In this document: positions 14,630-28,073 of the stretch, piece by piece
How the letters are laid out: every line of letters begins with the position of its first letter
Numbering within the stretch: the stretch's first letter is position 1
Source: Drosophila persimilis
Lineage: Eukaryota > Arthropoda > Insecta > Diptera > Drosophilidae
DNA: 64,000 nucleotides
Assembly: GCF_003286085.1 (NCBI RefSeq)
Contig: NW_020825364.1
Location: 248,001-312,000, forward strand
Direction: 5' to 3'
Notes under the pieces: model-generated
Database searches by the model: none
Told to the model about the DNA's origin: nothing
Seen by the model: only the letters and a program-made list of their open reading frames with translations
Made by a program: the position numbers and the translations under genes

Positions 14630-16600
14630 GACAGACACTGTTTTCCACACTCCATGGAGCTCCACGGCGCAGATTGGGGCAGGTCCATAGAACAGGAAGA
14701 ATGGTCTGGCCATAACATATATCTATGTAAATGCCGACAACAACGAGAGAGCCAGAGAGAGGGGTGCACCTATGGAATGTATTTGGGGGCCCAGCAGAAC
14801 GAACCAGCGAGCGAAATAGTTTTGCAAATTTTATGCACGAGGAGGCGGTGGCGGAGGCGGAGGCGGCGGTGGCAGAGGGGAGCTGCTGGAGCACCACGAG
14901 GAGCGGCACTGGAAGCGACAACACCCGCTCGCTTTTGTTGGGGACACACATGTTGTTGTTGTTGTTTCCAGCCGAAAGCCGAAAGAAAAATCAAATGAAA
15001 TAAAACACTTTTACTCCCGCGCAACTCCCCAAAGAGCCGCGATGCAACCTGCGAATACAGTGGAAGCTCTCAAGGAGACTATTGCGACTAAAGGGTATCC
15101 TTTACCGAGAGTAGAGTAGAGAAGAAGGAGTACCCTTAGGAGTACGGAGTGTAGCATGCAACAGCTATAGAAAGAAGCTTCATTGTATTCTTCTGTATCT
15201 GTATAAAGGGCAAGCCCCTGCACACTCGCCACGGAGAGAGGATATCTACTGAATGGTTTCCTACAAGTTCTCTGAGTTGATCGATGGCCCAGCATACCCC
15301 CACATGATTCCCCACACATTCTAGGGTACAAACAGTAGAAAATAATCAAGGCTTGCAGCATTTGCCGCCGACGCCGCGTTGGAATAAATTTTGCCATGTT
15401 GTTACAATTTCTTCTGTTCTGTTGGCAGCATAAATTTCGTAGATGGCACAAACGGATGCAGCAGAAGCAGCGGCAGCAGCAGCAGCGGCAGCAGGTTCCC
15501 ATCGTGCCGGAGATCCTCCTGGCAGGCAGCCTGTACGCATCCTCCATCCCATCCCATCGCATCGCATCCCAAAATGGCATCCTCGAGAGAGAGGTGCAGA
15601 AACATGCAAATAATTAATAGCATTATAAGATGCACTCACGAAATCGCGCACAACATCGTCTCGAGCGGTGTAATAACTCAACGGCAGAGAGCCGAGCATT
15701 GGGCATTGGGCGATGGGCGATGGGCGATGGGATATTGGGGGATTGGGGGATCTGGGACTCGGATTCGGATTCGGATTCGAGTGCAGGTCCAGGGTTCCAG
15801 GGTTCCAGGCCAAAGATTGTGTCGCCTTTAAGGACAAGGACAATAAATGTTTTTGGGAAAAGCCAAAGAGTCACGCTCTGAACATGGCCTAGGAAAATTA
15901 CATAATCCAAAGGCGAAGGTGCAACGCGCAAGGCGCAAGGCGATGGCGATGGCGATGGCTATGGCGATGGCGAAGGTGTTAATGCAAATCTCCAAATATG
16001 CTAATGAGTGCCTGTCCCTGTGCCTGTCCCTGTCCCTCTGCACCTCTAGCCGGGGCTGCAACATGAACTGTTGCCGTTGGCCAAACATAATTGCCACAGC
16101 ACGTAGCACCACACTACAGGCTGATGCTGCCGCTGCCGCTGCCGCTGTTGCTGCCACTTTTGGGGTCAGCAACCGCCAGACACAAATTGAAGACAATCAA
16201 TGCAAGGCAATGCAGTGGCAGTGGCAGTGGCAGCGGCAGTGGCAGTGGCAGTGGCAGCGGCTGTGGGCCCCTCTTGACATTGATTTATGAACTCATGGAA
16301 AATTAGGTAAGACCATTTTTGGTCAATGTCTTTCTTGCACTGAATTTTTCAATAAAAACAACAAAAGTAAAAGCCCAAAAACCAAAAAGCCACAAAAAGC
16401 ACTTCAAAAAATGTGACGTGACAAAAGTGAAGGGGGGAGAAAGGAGAGTGAGATATTGGGCTTTCCAAAAAGTTGAAAAAGCCTCGAAATACTGAATTAT
16501 AGAAAGTGAAATATAGAGTTCTAGAAGAACGTCCCATTTTACGATCAAAGATGGTAATAGAACACATGTTCGTGGAGTGAATTCTGGTACTATCTATGGT
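3321..16600. other. noncoding DNA with many microsatellites
   Basis: No exon can be defended. The stretch holds poly-C near 3410-3422, GATC/ATCC repeats near 3480-3515, poly-G near 7077-7090 and 7170-7180, GA/CT runs at 7290-7325, 7760-7795, 8320-8360, 10320-10370 and 12255-12295, CCAG repeats at 13064-13098, a CA run at 14594-14637 and GTGGCA repeats at 16210-16262. Segments 4900-5480 and 10780-11150 are less repetitive. A TATAAAA at 4952-4958 has a 55-codon ATG ORF about 45 bp downstream, but nothing makes that ORF gene-like. Acceptor-like sites occur at 13958 and 14404 without matching exons. Confidence 0.6.
14594..14637. repeat. CA dinucleotide microsatellite, with similar tracts elsewhere
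   Basis: (AC)n running into (AGAC)n. Comparable perfect or near-perfect CA/GT arrays are at 34345-34373, 37151-37179, 39185-39213, 46940-46977, 55641-55665 and 63383-63425. This density is typical of obscura-group Drosophila. Confidence 0.9.
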
Positions 16601-16619
16601 CTGGTCTATGATGTTTAGT

Positions 16620-17290
16620 ATTTACTAGGCTGGTATTTTTTATATGGGAATTATGGTGGTATTTAGAAAACCCCAAGAGAAATGTATCCTATCTAGACAT
16701 GAAATTCACTTTTTAAAGCCCTTTTGGATCCAGTTCCCAGTTCCCTTGTTCTATTATCTTACGATGTATATTACTAGTATTTTTGTAGTATTTTTCTATG
16801 ATTTATTGTTATTCATTTGGTATTATTTCAAAAATGTTTCGGGTATTATTTACACATTTTTGCTAGTTTTATTTCTGGTATATTTTTCTACTTTTTTTCT
16901 AGTCATTTGATTTTTTTGGTGATATTTATAAAACTTTTTTGGTATTATTTATAATATTTTTTTGGTATAATTTCAAAAATGTTTCAGGTATTATTTAAAG
17001 ATTTTTTCTAATTTTATTTCTGGTATATTTTTTTTTAGAGATTTTGTTCTAGTCATTTGATTTTTCTGGTATTATTTCTAGAACTTTTTTGCTCATATTT
17101 CAAACAATTTTCGGGTATTATTTAAAGATTTTTTGTTTTTTTTCCTGGATATATTTTTTTAGATTTTTTGTTCTAGTCATTTGATTTTTCTGGTATTATT
17201 TTTAGTACTTTTTTTTGGTATTATTTATAGTATTTTTCTGGTATTATTTCAAAAACTTTTCTGGTGTTATTTGTAGTATATTTTTCTGGA
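16620..17290 (+). repeat. AT-rich degenerate repeat island 2 (TGGTATTATTT)
   Basis: Many degenerate units on TCTGGTATTATTT and TCAAAAATGTTTCGGG. A longer block of about 90-100 bp recurs: a TTTCAAAAATGTTT-type segment, GGTATTATTTA, a T-rich stretch and TCTAGTCATTTGATTTTT, seen near 16838-16915, 16970-17068 and 17098-17195. It is therefore a higher-order tandem repeat rather than plain AT richness. No coding potential is visible. The unit is the reverse complement of the one at 2985-3320. Confidence 0.65.
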
Positions 17291-17725
17291 GTTTCGTCCA
17301 AAACTTTGTCGATTTGAAGAGGGATTTCTCGAACAGCTCGTCCTTGCCGCTCGCTGGGCACCTGCGAGGGAGTGCGGCACGAGTATGCATTCAATTCGAA
17401 GTAGAAACGCGTTATTTATGTGTTCTATAATCGCTGATTGCACTGCGTGTGCTGTGTGCTGTGTACTGCAGAGTGCGGATAGCTCCCTGGATGGCAATCT
17501 GTAGGATGTGGGCGATTTAATAACCGCGATTCATTGCGGTTCAATAACCGCATGCGCATCTGCACTTGTCGTCCCATCCAGCCGCACGGCACTGTTCCAT
17601 ACATAGCGATCCAATGAGAGGAAAAATAAATGAAACCAGCATAAGAGGTAAAGTCCGATTCATTACCAAAAACGAGTTAAAAAATTGTGGTGAAAAAATT
17701 GCATAATTTGTGTGACATTGACTGC

Positions 17726-17799
17726 GGCCCCGACTGGCCCCCGACGGGCCCCCGACCGGCCCCCGACCGGCCCCCGACGGGCCCCCGACCGACCTCCGA
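17726..17799 (+). repeat. 11-12 bp GC-rich minisatellite (GGCCCCCGACC)
   Basis: About six copies of GGCCCCCGACC or GGCCCCCGACGG. It sits in a patch of otherwise ordinary composition and gives Pro/Gly/Arg-rich open frames on both strands, which are repeat artefacts. Confidence 0.85.
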
Positions 17800-19254
17800 C
17801 TGTCCTGTCCGCCCAATAAAATGTCATTTTGCGAGCGGAATAAAGTGGAATAAATGTGGAATCCAGAAATGCATCCAGCGTCCTGCGGTGGGACATCCCT
17901 GACATCAATAAATATATATTCATTTTTGTATAAAAATGCACGAATTTTAATTAATTGATAAATTCGGTAAAGAGAACGAAATGCAGCAGCGAGCACAACA
18001 GTGACTGCTAAAAGGGTTCCGCCATGTGGGACAGAGCCGAAGTGCGGCTGTCAATTACGAGGATGTCGACGACTCCTTGGACTCCATTGGACTCCATTGG
18101 ACTCCAGTGGCAGCCTCCGTCTTCCGTCTTCCGTCCTCCTCAGTCCTCCTCCATTCTCCACTCATTGTATTCCCATAGCTGTGCAACTGCTCTTTTTTTT
18201 GTGGCAGCTACGGTTCGGACGTTGCTGGGGCGTTAATATTCATGAATCGAAATAATTTGACAGTTTGGGGCAACATGCGAGTATGCTGCGGCTGCTGCTG
18301 CTGCTGCTGCTGCTTGTACTCGAGAGGAGAGTCCAGGGTCCGGCGGTGTCCAGGCAGGCTCTCCTCTGATCGATATTTATGTCTGCCGCATTTCATTCTG
18401 CGAGTGTTTTTTGTTGCCACAGATTGCTGCCTCCTGCCTCTTGCCTCCTGCCTCCTGCCTCTTGCCTCCTGCCTCTTGCTGTCAATGCACTGCGTGAGGC
18501 GTTGGTGAAAAGTACTCGAAATAATTGACAGCTGTGGCTGCCTTTTTTGTTACCGGTTACCGGCGCTTTGCTGCCACTGCCACTGCCACTGCCACTGCCG
18601 CTGCTGCTCGTTTTTCGCTTTTAATTGTAGAATTTTTACAACTCCCGTGGATCATCAGACGTCTGTCGGGAGAGTCGGTAATGTCGGTAGAGTCGGTAGA
18701 GTCTGTAGAGCCGGTAGACTCGAAAAGTCAGACTGTCAGACATTGTAGGCACGCGTGTGCTCATCCATTCGATGGCTCTCGGGGTCTCTGGTCAGTCATT
18801 AAGTCATCGCCGGAGATGGAGCCAGCATCTGAAGCTGAAGCTGAAGCCGAAGCTGTAGCTGTAGCTGAGGCCTGGGATAATCCCGAGATGAGGCTTCGCA
18901 TTGCGACTCTTTTATGGGACGCCGTAAACTCTCCACAGGTTGACATTTATTGCCCTCGATGCGCGGCGCCTTCTTCCCCAGTGGATGTGGAATTTTGATT
19001 CGCAGTCTAATCAAATCATAAAAAATCTATCTATCTCTTATCTAAGGCCATCTTCGGCGGATCCGCGGGTCTCCTGTGGCAAAAGCGCACTCATTAAAGG
19101 AGTAAAGACAACCCTCTCTGTTCGGAATGTAATTGCATCACCAAGACCGGGGAATGTCGAGAGCGTTACTCTTTTACGATTATTAAGAGAGCGAAAGATC
19201 TGCAAATGCACTTAGATGAAACGATTTTCGCAGGCAGATAAAAGCCAAGCCGAT
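17800..19254. other. noncoding DNA
   Basis: No gene is supported. The stretch contains CTG repeats near 18290-18315, a CTCCTGCCTCTTGC repeat near 18426-18480, CTGCCA repeats near 18573-18605 and GTCGGTAGA-type repeats near 18668-18720. Open frames such as 18525-18998 are made of these repeats. Confidence 0.6.
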
Positions 19255-19705
19255 GAGAGCATCTTTGGAGGGGGCACCAGAAGGAGGAGTATCTCCGGGA
19301 GAGTATCTAAAGGAGCATTAGAAGGAGGAGTATCTGATTCGAGGAAGGGGTATCTGTGGGAGAGGCATCTGCAGGAGGAGTATCTTTGGGAGTAGGAGGA
19401 GTATCTGCAGAGGGAATATCGGACGAGGGAGTATTTGCAGAGATGGAGTATCTGTAGAATAGTATCTTACAGAGTATTTGAAGGAGGAGTATCTATGGGA
19501 TAAACATCTGCAGGAGGAGTATCTTTGCGAGTTGGAGGAGTATCTGCAGAGGGATTATCGAACGAAGGAGTCTCCGAAAAAAAGGAATATCTGTAGAAGA
19601 GTATCTTGAGGATTATTTGAAGGAAGAGTATTTGAAAAAGAGTATCTAAAGAGTATTTGAAGAAGGAGTGTCTGTGGGAGAAGCATCTGCAGGAGAAGTA
19701 TCTCA
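19255..19705 (+). repeat. degenerate GGAGGAGTATCTG repeat array
   Basis: More than 20 imperfect copies of a 15-30 nt unit centred on GAGGAGTATCTGCAG, with spacers such as TTTGGGAG. Periodicity is irregular. The array runs directly into the AT-rich repeat at 19706-19885, so the two may be halves of one composite repeat. No ORF or transposon end is seen. Confidence 0.75.
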
Positions 19706-19885
19706 AAGCATATACTTTAGTATTTTTTCTGGTATCTTTCTGGTACTATTTACAGTATTTATCTGGTATTTTTCTGGTATTCTTTTCAGTATGTATTTGT
19801 GGTCACATATATTGTATTTATCTAGTATTTTTTCAGTATTTTTACAGTATTTTCTAGTATTTTTCTAGTATATTTATTGTAAGTG
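19706..19885 (+). repeat. AT-rich degenerate repeat island 3
   Basis: Repeated TCTGGTATTTTT, TTTCAGTATTT and TCTAGTATTTTT units, the same family and orientation as 16620-17290. It directly follows the purine-rich GGAGTATCTG array. Confidence 0.65.
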
Positions 19886-22800
19886 GTCCAGAGAGATCTG
19901 CCAACGCACTTGGATGAAATAGAGAGAAAAACCGAATAGACGGGTATCTATAGGAGAAGTATTTTGTAAGAGGACTTTTCATTTGTAGAAGGAGTACATA
20001 TATGTATGTATATCCCCATATTATGGAGGATAATTAGATTGAAAATAATTTCGTTTACGTGTCAGATAATTGAATGAAATTGAAAGAGTTTCTGTTTCTG
20101 TTTCGTTTCCGTTTCCGTTTCGCTCCCCAAAACAATCCCATGACTCCACAGACACATCCATTATGGCATTATATTGCATTATTTTTGCATGGTTAACCCA
20201 GGTAATTGAAACTCGCCAATTAATTGAAAGTTTAGTCAAGAGTTTTGACAGACAGTTCCGTAAGTTTTGATCGGGGGACGGCCAGCTGTTGCTGCCTTCT
20301 CCTTTTGCTGCCTTGCTGCTTCTTTTGGTGGCTAATTGTTTTAATGAATTTGTTTGCGGTTTGCAGCAATTTGCATGCAACTTGTTCATTACAAAAGGCG
20401 CCCCAACAACAGCTGAACGCACACCGTGCCACGCCACACGTGTGTGTACTTGCAACAAGAAGGGGAGACGTCGAGCAATCAAGCAACACCACTGTTTGTC
20501 ACTGAGATGGGAAGCCGGCAGCCGGGTAACCTGTCATGTTTTGAGGCTTTTCCTCCCGGACATGACATTACCGAACGAGCTGCCAAAACGAGCTGCACAC
20601 GCAAATTGCTAATTGAAAATAAATTGCACTTTAATTTGATGAGCAGTCGGTCTGTCGGTCTGCCCGGCCCTCGGTCGGGATAGGATGGATGATAAATGGA
20701 TGCAAACGCCACAGAATTTGTGCGCTGACCACAGAAATTGGTCCCCTCCTCGTCCTTCGATCGAGAGCGAATTAAAGATTCGTCATGCCACTTTCACTGT
20801 GCCATGACGACACTCCTGTGACTGTGGCATGGGGTGGGGCAAGAGCAACACCAACAGCAACGGCAACACCGAGAGCCTCATATTCATATTCACATACGCC
20901 TACGCCCACGCCTCCTGTGCGGCACTCATAAATTGCAACCTATTTAAAGTGGGGGCAACACACAGTGGCAGTGTGGCAACACAGACCCCTCCCTCCCACC
21001 CTCCCTCTCTCGCTCTCTTTCTATCTGTGTTGCAATAATTTGTATGCCCTTTGGAGAGGAATCCACATCTTTTGAATGAAGCCACATTCGATTCCACCCG
21101 ATATAAACCCTATATCCATAGTAATCTCACGAGAAAATAATCCGAAATTAAGTATTTCTAAAAAAATACCAAATTGTTGCTTAGAAACCAAAGTTTTCAT
21201 AGGCTTTGTATCTGAAAAACATCAAAATTGGGCCATCATTTAGCGGAAAGCAGGCTTCCAGGCTCGTCTTTGGGGAAACAAACGATTCGAGACATGGCAG
21301 AATAGACTTTGGCGGACATTTGATGCAAATCGGTGAATATATATGGGATATATAGTGGACTGCCACTGCAATCCTCGAGGGTAAGAATCTTGTTTCTTCA
21401 AAAGTTTCCTAGAAATGTGTGTTTCCCTCCTTGGGAGGGTATCTATGGCTTCGGCTGTATGGATAGCCCCTGCTTTCTTGTTGGCTCTAATTGCGCCACT
21501 ATTCTGCAGAGCAGAGGGGGAGAAGCGGAGAGGGGGTGAGGGGGGATCGAGACCATGGGTCCATGGGGGCCTGCGACTGAGACTACGTCTACGAGTGGTC
21601 GGTCTGGCTGGCAGTCAATTTAGCTATTTTTTGCGTTTATTTTTCGTTTAATGAAATTACAATAAACGCCCCGTCCGTCCGGCAGTCCGCCAGTCCGTCC
21701 GTCCACCAGTCCGTCCGTCGTATGTAAAAGAGGGAGCACCGCATGGAGCAGTCTCCCCACATCTGCATGCACCACATTTAGTTGAACGATCAGAGCAGCG
21801 GCCGAGGAGGCACCGCCACAAAAGGCGCCCATTAGTGCGTTGGCGTCATTTCGTTTCGTTGGTGACTTGGGCTTTGGTTTTGGTTTTGGTTTTGGCTTTG
21901 GTTTCGGCTGCTTTGGCTTTTCTGGAAGGTCTAGAAGGAGGCTGGGGGAATGGCAGGTAATCCCCATTATTAGCGCAATTAGTGCACAACTGCTGCGGCT
22001 CTGCGGCTCTGCGGCTGGGCCACAGAATGGAGGAGGCATGCAGCATAGAGGCATAGAGGCATAGAGGGTGCATTGCTGCCTGCCTGCCTGCCTGCAACCT
22101 GAGTTATGTGTATCCCACACTCATTTAGCGCAAATGCCAATGTGTTTAGCACTGATTGGAGGAGTCTATTGAATGTCTGAAAGGAACTGAAGCAACTGAA
22201 GGAACTGCCTGCCGGCTGCTAAAAGGAGGTAAATAAATTGATGATTGAAAGAAAAAGGTGCCTCTTGCGTGGGTCTAGACGGTAGTAGACGGTGTTCGCC
22301 TCCCCCCCACCACTCATTACCGCTTGATTAATTGCAGAGAAGGCCTCTCTTTCTCATTAGAAAGCACTCCCGATTACCCTGTGGAGTGCGGAGTGTGGAG
22401 CGGTGTGGAGTGGAAGTGCATTTATGAGTGCAAATTAGAGTAAATGTACGCTTAAATATAATAATCAATATTATATTCCATTAGGTTAATCGCAAGAGAA
22501 GTGATTTGACCGCCAGTTGAGGCGTTTAAGGCTGCCTTTCCATGCATGAAACAAACGAGCCATAATCGTTTATAATTCGCTCCGATAAGCCGCAGCGCTG
22601 CTCCACCGCTGCACCACCGATGGATGGATGGATGGATGGATGCCACACCACAAAAACAAACACCTGCTGAAAGGAGAATACTTTTGCGATTAACATTCCT
22701 CGCATCGCAGCGAAAGAGTCTCTCCTCGGGGATGGATGTGGATCCACATCCACATCCACATCCACCTCTGATGTCTGGAGGGACGGATTCGTTATAATCG

Positions 22801-23790
22801 CTGCTGTGCTGCACTTGAATACCAAAAGGCTAAGCCCCGTTGCTGCTGTTGCCGCTGTTGCTGTTGCAACCCACCATCTGGATGGCTGGCTGGCTGGATG
22901 GCTGGCTGGCTTGCCACCTCAATTACAAGCTGCTCCTGACAGGCAGCGCTACGTGACACAACCCACAAGCAGCATGCCGCATCACCCCTCTCTCTCTGCC
23001 AAAGGAGTGGCAGAGGGAGAGCAGTGGAAACACCTGTTGCGGTGGCTACCGGCAGACCGACCGACCCACGCCGTTAATCGCCTGCCGCACCGCATAACTT
23101 GTTGGCGCTCGACACACACAACGCGACACGGCGCGACAACGGGATTTTCAAACACTGATAAAAAGCGACGTGGTTCAGTGGTTAGACACCGGGTGGGTGG
23201 TGGTGGGTGGTGGGTGGGTTGCCGCTTGCCGCTTGCCGGTTGGAAATCAAGAAAAACCATATTTAATAAAATGACAGTTGCTGTCAGACGCCGTCAAAAG
23301 AAATACCATTTTGTGCAGCACCAGGAGGGACGGGGACAGTGGCAGGGACGGGGATAGGGACGGGGAAGGGGAAGGGGATAGGGAAGGGGACATGGCTGCC
23401 CCAAGGCACGAGCGGCGGACACCCCCCACAATCGAATCAGAAACCACAGACGGAGGCACAGCCACAGTTTGAGGCATAGATATAGCCATACCCCCGACCC
23501 CTATCCCCTCCCCCTCCCCCCCGGACAGCCGCTTGAGTCGCTCATAAACCACAAGTCGTTCCGTTCCGTTCCGTCCCGTCTGTGGCTGTGGCTTTGGAGA
23601 AATCCAAAACAATGCGAATGACAATCAACGAATGATTATTGAACGAACGAATGAACGAATGGACGAATGAATGCTGAATGCTGAATGTTGTATTCATACT
23701 CGTATCTGTTGTTGCATTTTGTCATTCTGTCTTGTCGCCTGTAGCCTGCTGCCTGCTGCCTCTTGGCCATGTCTCTCTCTTGTGCATTGG

Positions 23791-23917
23791 CCCGTACTCC
23801 TGCCCGTACTCCTGCCCGTACTCCCGCCCGTACTCCCGCCCGTACTCCCGCCCGTACTCCCGCCCGTACTCCTGCCCGTACTCCTCCCCGTACCCGCACT
23901 CGTAGCCGTACTCGTAT
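23791..23917 (+). repeat. 12-bp minisatellite CCCGTACTCCYG
   Basis: About ten near-identical copies of CCCGTACTCCTG or CCCGTACTCCCG. The array is in frame on both strands by virtue of its 12-bp period, producing PVLPPVL-like and RAGVRAGV-like peptides; there is no other sign of a gene. Confidence 0.9.
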
Positions 23918-26900
23918 TATGGCCAATTAATATTGGCGTGGGCGTGCGCCCATGTTATTTGTGTCTGTCTTTTTTTTGCCTTTTCTTTTCTTTTCAATCG
24001 CGACTTTTGATGAAGGAAATGTTATGCAAGACAGGCGACAGCAATCCCCCCCCCCCACTTAGGCAGAAGGAGGCACTTAAGAAGAAGGTGTTCTACCCAT
24101 AAACAGTGGAATGAATGGATGTGGCAGCCACAGAGGCAGCCACAGAAAGAGGACTCGTGCTTGTGTGGAGGAGATTGATTGGCGGGATAAAGCTCATTTG
24201 ATGAATTTGATGACTGCGATATGCTAATTGAAAGCAGGACGGGTAGGGGGACGGGTAGGGGACGAGAAGGGGACTGCAAGGGGGGTAGGGGAGATGGTTC
24301 GAGAGTTATGGAATGGATATTTACGATTACAGACATATTATTGATGGGATATCCGAGTACCAGAGGATAAACGATATCCATTCACATTTCGATCTCTCTT
24401 TGTCGTGAGACGATCTTGCCGCTTTCTGGGTTCGGGGTTCGGGGGGGTTCTTAGAGGTGGAAACGGGAACCCTAGACTCTTCTTTACGGGTTACAGAGAT
24501 ATAGGTGGATGGATAGATGCTTTAAGGGTTCTTTAACTACCGCTATAATGGATTGTAGTTACTTGGGGAAAGATTCCCACTTGAGGGCTCATTTGTCTCT
24601 AAAAAATAATAATTACTATTGATATGCACTCCAAGAAACGCAATGCCACTCCCTTTATTGCTCGAAACTTTCTCGAAGAAGCCTAAAAATATGCAGGAAT
24701 CTCTCCCCCAAAGAAAAACGACCTACCGACCTATTTAAGCAGCGCATTAAGGATCATTTATAAGAAAAACATTGCTCGAAGTCTTATCGAATAGCTCTAG
24801 ATGGCTCTAGATCGGAGACATTTGTAAGAACTCCCAAAAGCCGTGAATATCTGGAGAATAAACTATGGGAACTCCTTGGGAAATGCTAACTTTAAACGCT
24901 ATAACTAACCGCCGGATAAATGACAGTGAAACGGCGCGTTGAAGAGCTGCAATTTGCCGCATCGATTGGGGCTTTTAATGGGGTATTTCCATCTGTTGTT
25001 GAAAGATCATTCGAGACGCCTTTGGAGGCACAGCAATGCTGCCGCGAATGTAGGTTAGATCCACAGATACGAGTCGATTCTGTGCTTTTGTGGCAGCAAC
25101 TAAAAATTATCATAACCGAAAATTATGGGAAAAATGCAGCAGAGAAAAAGATGGAAATAGTACGTGATAGATGGAGGGGGGGAGGAGGCAGTGGAGGAGG
25201 AGGAGGCCGCGTGGAAATGTCTAAAATTTTGCAACAAGCTGGAACCAATTGCTGTGTGGCAGCCACAGCAGCAGCACACACACAATGCAACACACAATGC
25301 AACAACAAAAGCAATAACAATGGCAATGTCAAAGCCAAAGCCAAAGCCGAGGCCAAAGCCGGGCCGCAGCGGAGTTGCAGCTATGAAAATTGCGTTAGAA
25401 ATCTGCAATTTATATCGCAGAAGTGCCCCAGCCCCAGTCCCAGTCCCAGCCCCAGCCCCAAACACACACACACACACCCCCCCTCCAGAGGGGCAAGAGG
25501 CAGGCATCGATCCAGGCAGAGGATGCCTTTCGAATGCTCTTTCTCCGGCGTACCCCAGTGCCGGCATACCCTAATTTTTGCGCTGTGCTGCTCGGAGTGT
25601 GTGCCCCTTGAAGGAGGCGGCTGCAGCATCCACATCGTTCGATAATCACAATTGTTTGTTGCAGCTTGCGACGCAGCAGAGGGAGCCTCAACGCGCATTC
25701 CTGTCGTCGCCAAGAGGGGTGATCGGGGGGGGGGGGCATCGGAGGTTCGTTCTGTTCGATGGAAAACACACAGGAAACATTGGAAAATTGAGCATGGAAA
25801 TGGACGAAAGACGACGCCACACACACAAAAAAGACGAAGAGGGAGACGAGGGAGAAGAGGAGGACGACAGAAAAAACGACGTAAAAAAGAACGAATGAAT
25901 AAGAAGAATGGCCAGCAAATGGGCAACGGAAAACCTCTTCATTCAGAGGTCTCATCCTCATCCGTTGCTGTCTCTCTGGCTGTCGCTGGCTGCTGCTGTC
26001 TCATTTCGTATGCGCAAGGCGTTGGTGGCATGCCACCACAAGGGGTGGGGTAGGCAGGCAGCCCGCCAGCCAGCCAGCCAGCAGCAGAAAGAGGAGCCTC
26101 TTTCTAGAGTCTAAGACTACTGCCAATTTGTTGGCAGATCCCCCGAAACTGGAGCAATTATTGCTGCCTTTCTGTGGGGCAATGCATCATGCATGCAGCA
26201 AGCAGGCGGGCAGCGGGGCAGGGTGGCAGGGTGGCGGGGCAGCATGGCATTCAAATCGATTTGGTACGCATCTTCCTGCAACATGTTGCGGAAACAACGA
26301 ACCAAACGAACGACTTTTTTGTGTGTGTTTCTGTGGCAGGCAGTCCAGGGACTGGCCCCTGCCGCAGAGAGCGCGCAAAATTGATTTGTTGCCGGCTGAG
26401 TGTTAATTGCCACTCCACGACTCCCAGAGACTCCCAAGACTCGGCTCCAGGACGCCGCCTGCTCCTCCTCCTCCGCCAGCGAAAGAAGGAGGCGGACACA
26501 CGACATGAACTAACTGTAACTCCTGCCGCCTCCTCCGAAGCCAAAAAAAAAGAAAACTGGGCCACTAGACTCGCTGTGGCATGGCATGGAGTGGAGGGGA
26601 GTGGAGTGGAGTGGAGAGTGGGGGCGTGTCCAGTGCACACATGCTAGAGGCAGGGGCAGGGGGCAGGGGCAGGGGGAAAGCTGAATCCTATGCCAATTTA
26701 TGAGTGCACTCATACACCCATTCGCGTTCGTACGTGTTTGAATGCGTTGAAAACTCACAAAAATTTCTAATGATGATTTATGGGCCATTGGCCATTGGCC
26801 ATTGGCTGGCTATCAAATTAACAAGATCATCGCTTCCGGCCAGCAATTGCTAGTGCCACAGAGCATGTTGCAAGCAGCAACAGCAACAGAACATCCAAAC

Positions 26901-28073
26901 AGATTCGATTCGATTCAATTGACTTGCGCATTAATCTCGAGTGTTTTCCTTCTTCTGTTTCTTGTGGCTGGCGGATGGGCCATTTCTCAGTTTGGTTTTG
27001 GCCAAAAGCGCAGCGACACGAGCTTTGATTTCACGTCAAAACTCATGGGTGTACAAATGCATCATTTTGATGGTCATCATCAGTCTCTGACTATCGGAAA
27101 ACAATCGACAATGGCAGCGGGGAGCGGCAGAGGGATCGGCAGGGGGAGCAACATCTAACGGAGCAGAGACGTACGTACGTTGGCGTTGGCCAACAATTAC
27201 CCAGGAGGCAGGGAGTCGCCGCTGCCGCTGCTCCTCTTTCTTTCTGTTGACTGCTACAAATTTCAAGCGTCTCCATGAGAGGCAGCCAACGACAGCAATC
27301 TACAGTTGAGGATCTAACAGCAGGAGCAACAGCCAGCAGCCAGCAGCCAGCAGTTGGAGGAATCAGAGCCAGAGCTGGAGCCAGAGCCAGAGCTGGAGCC
27401 AGAGCTGGAGCAGAAGCAAGGAAGTGGGTGCCAACCTGTTTGTGCAGCACTTGACCATGCAACATGTTGCCGAATTGACAATTTCCAGGCAACCAGCGGC
27501 AGCAGCAGCAGCAGCAACTGTTGTTGTCAATTGTCAGTGTGTGTGCCCCCTGCCCCTGCCACTGCCACTGCCACTGCCCCTGCCGGAGCTGGAGCCAAAG
27601 CCAAAGCCAAAGCCTGGTTTATGCAAATTGCAATGAATTTCCATGGCCATGGCCATGGCTCTCCTGTTCTCTCCGTTTCGAGTTCAAGTTCCAAGTGGGC
27701 GTTTGATTTCAATCGCAAAACATTTTCACATATCCCCATGGATCCCCCTGCCCCCTGCCTGGGGGGGGGGGGGGGGGGGGAGCTTTGGTGTCGACACAAA
27801 CGGATTCGCGTCCTGTTTTTTCTTTCTTCTTTTTCGTTCGTTTTTTATTAACGATTTGCCATTTCGATTTTATGTTTAGTTATATTTTAGGCCGCGGCGG
27901 TCCCCTCGTTATTTTTCATTGGATTATAGCTCATATTTGGCCTCTTGATCTGCCACCAATATTCCATTGGCACTCTCCGTCGCTCTCCGTGGCACTCTCC
28001 CCACTCTGCCCCCTCCGTTCGGCGATGATCATTAAGGAAAATCATTTTTCACTGCACGTCGCTTATTATTCGT

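Noticed and set aside
23171-23181. Pol III A-box match (TGGTTCAGTGG) suggesting a tRNA or SINE head
   Set aside because: No B box at the right distance; the best (GGTTGGAAATC) is poor and too far, and the arms do not pair as a tRNA.
26802-27158. 118-codon frame with a plausible membrane helix
   Set aside because: The initiating codon is TTG, there is no upstream acceptor worth the name, and the C-terminus is repeat-like.
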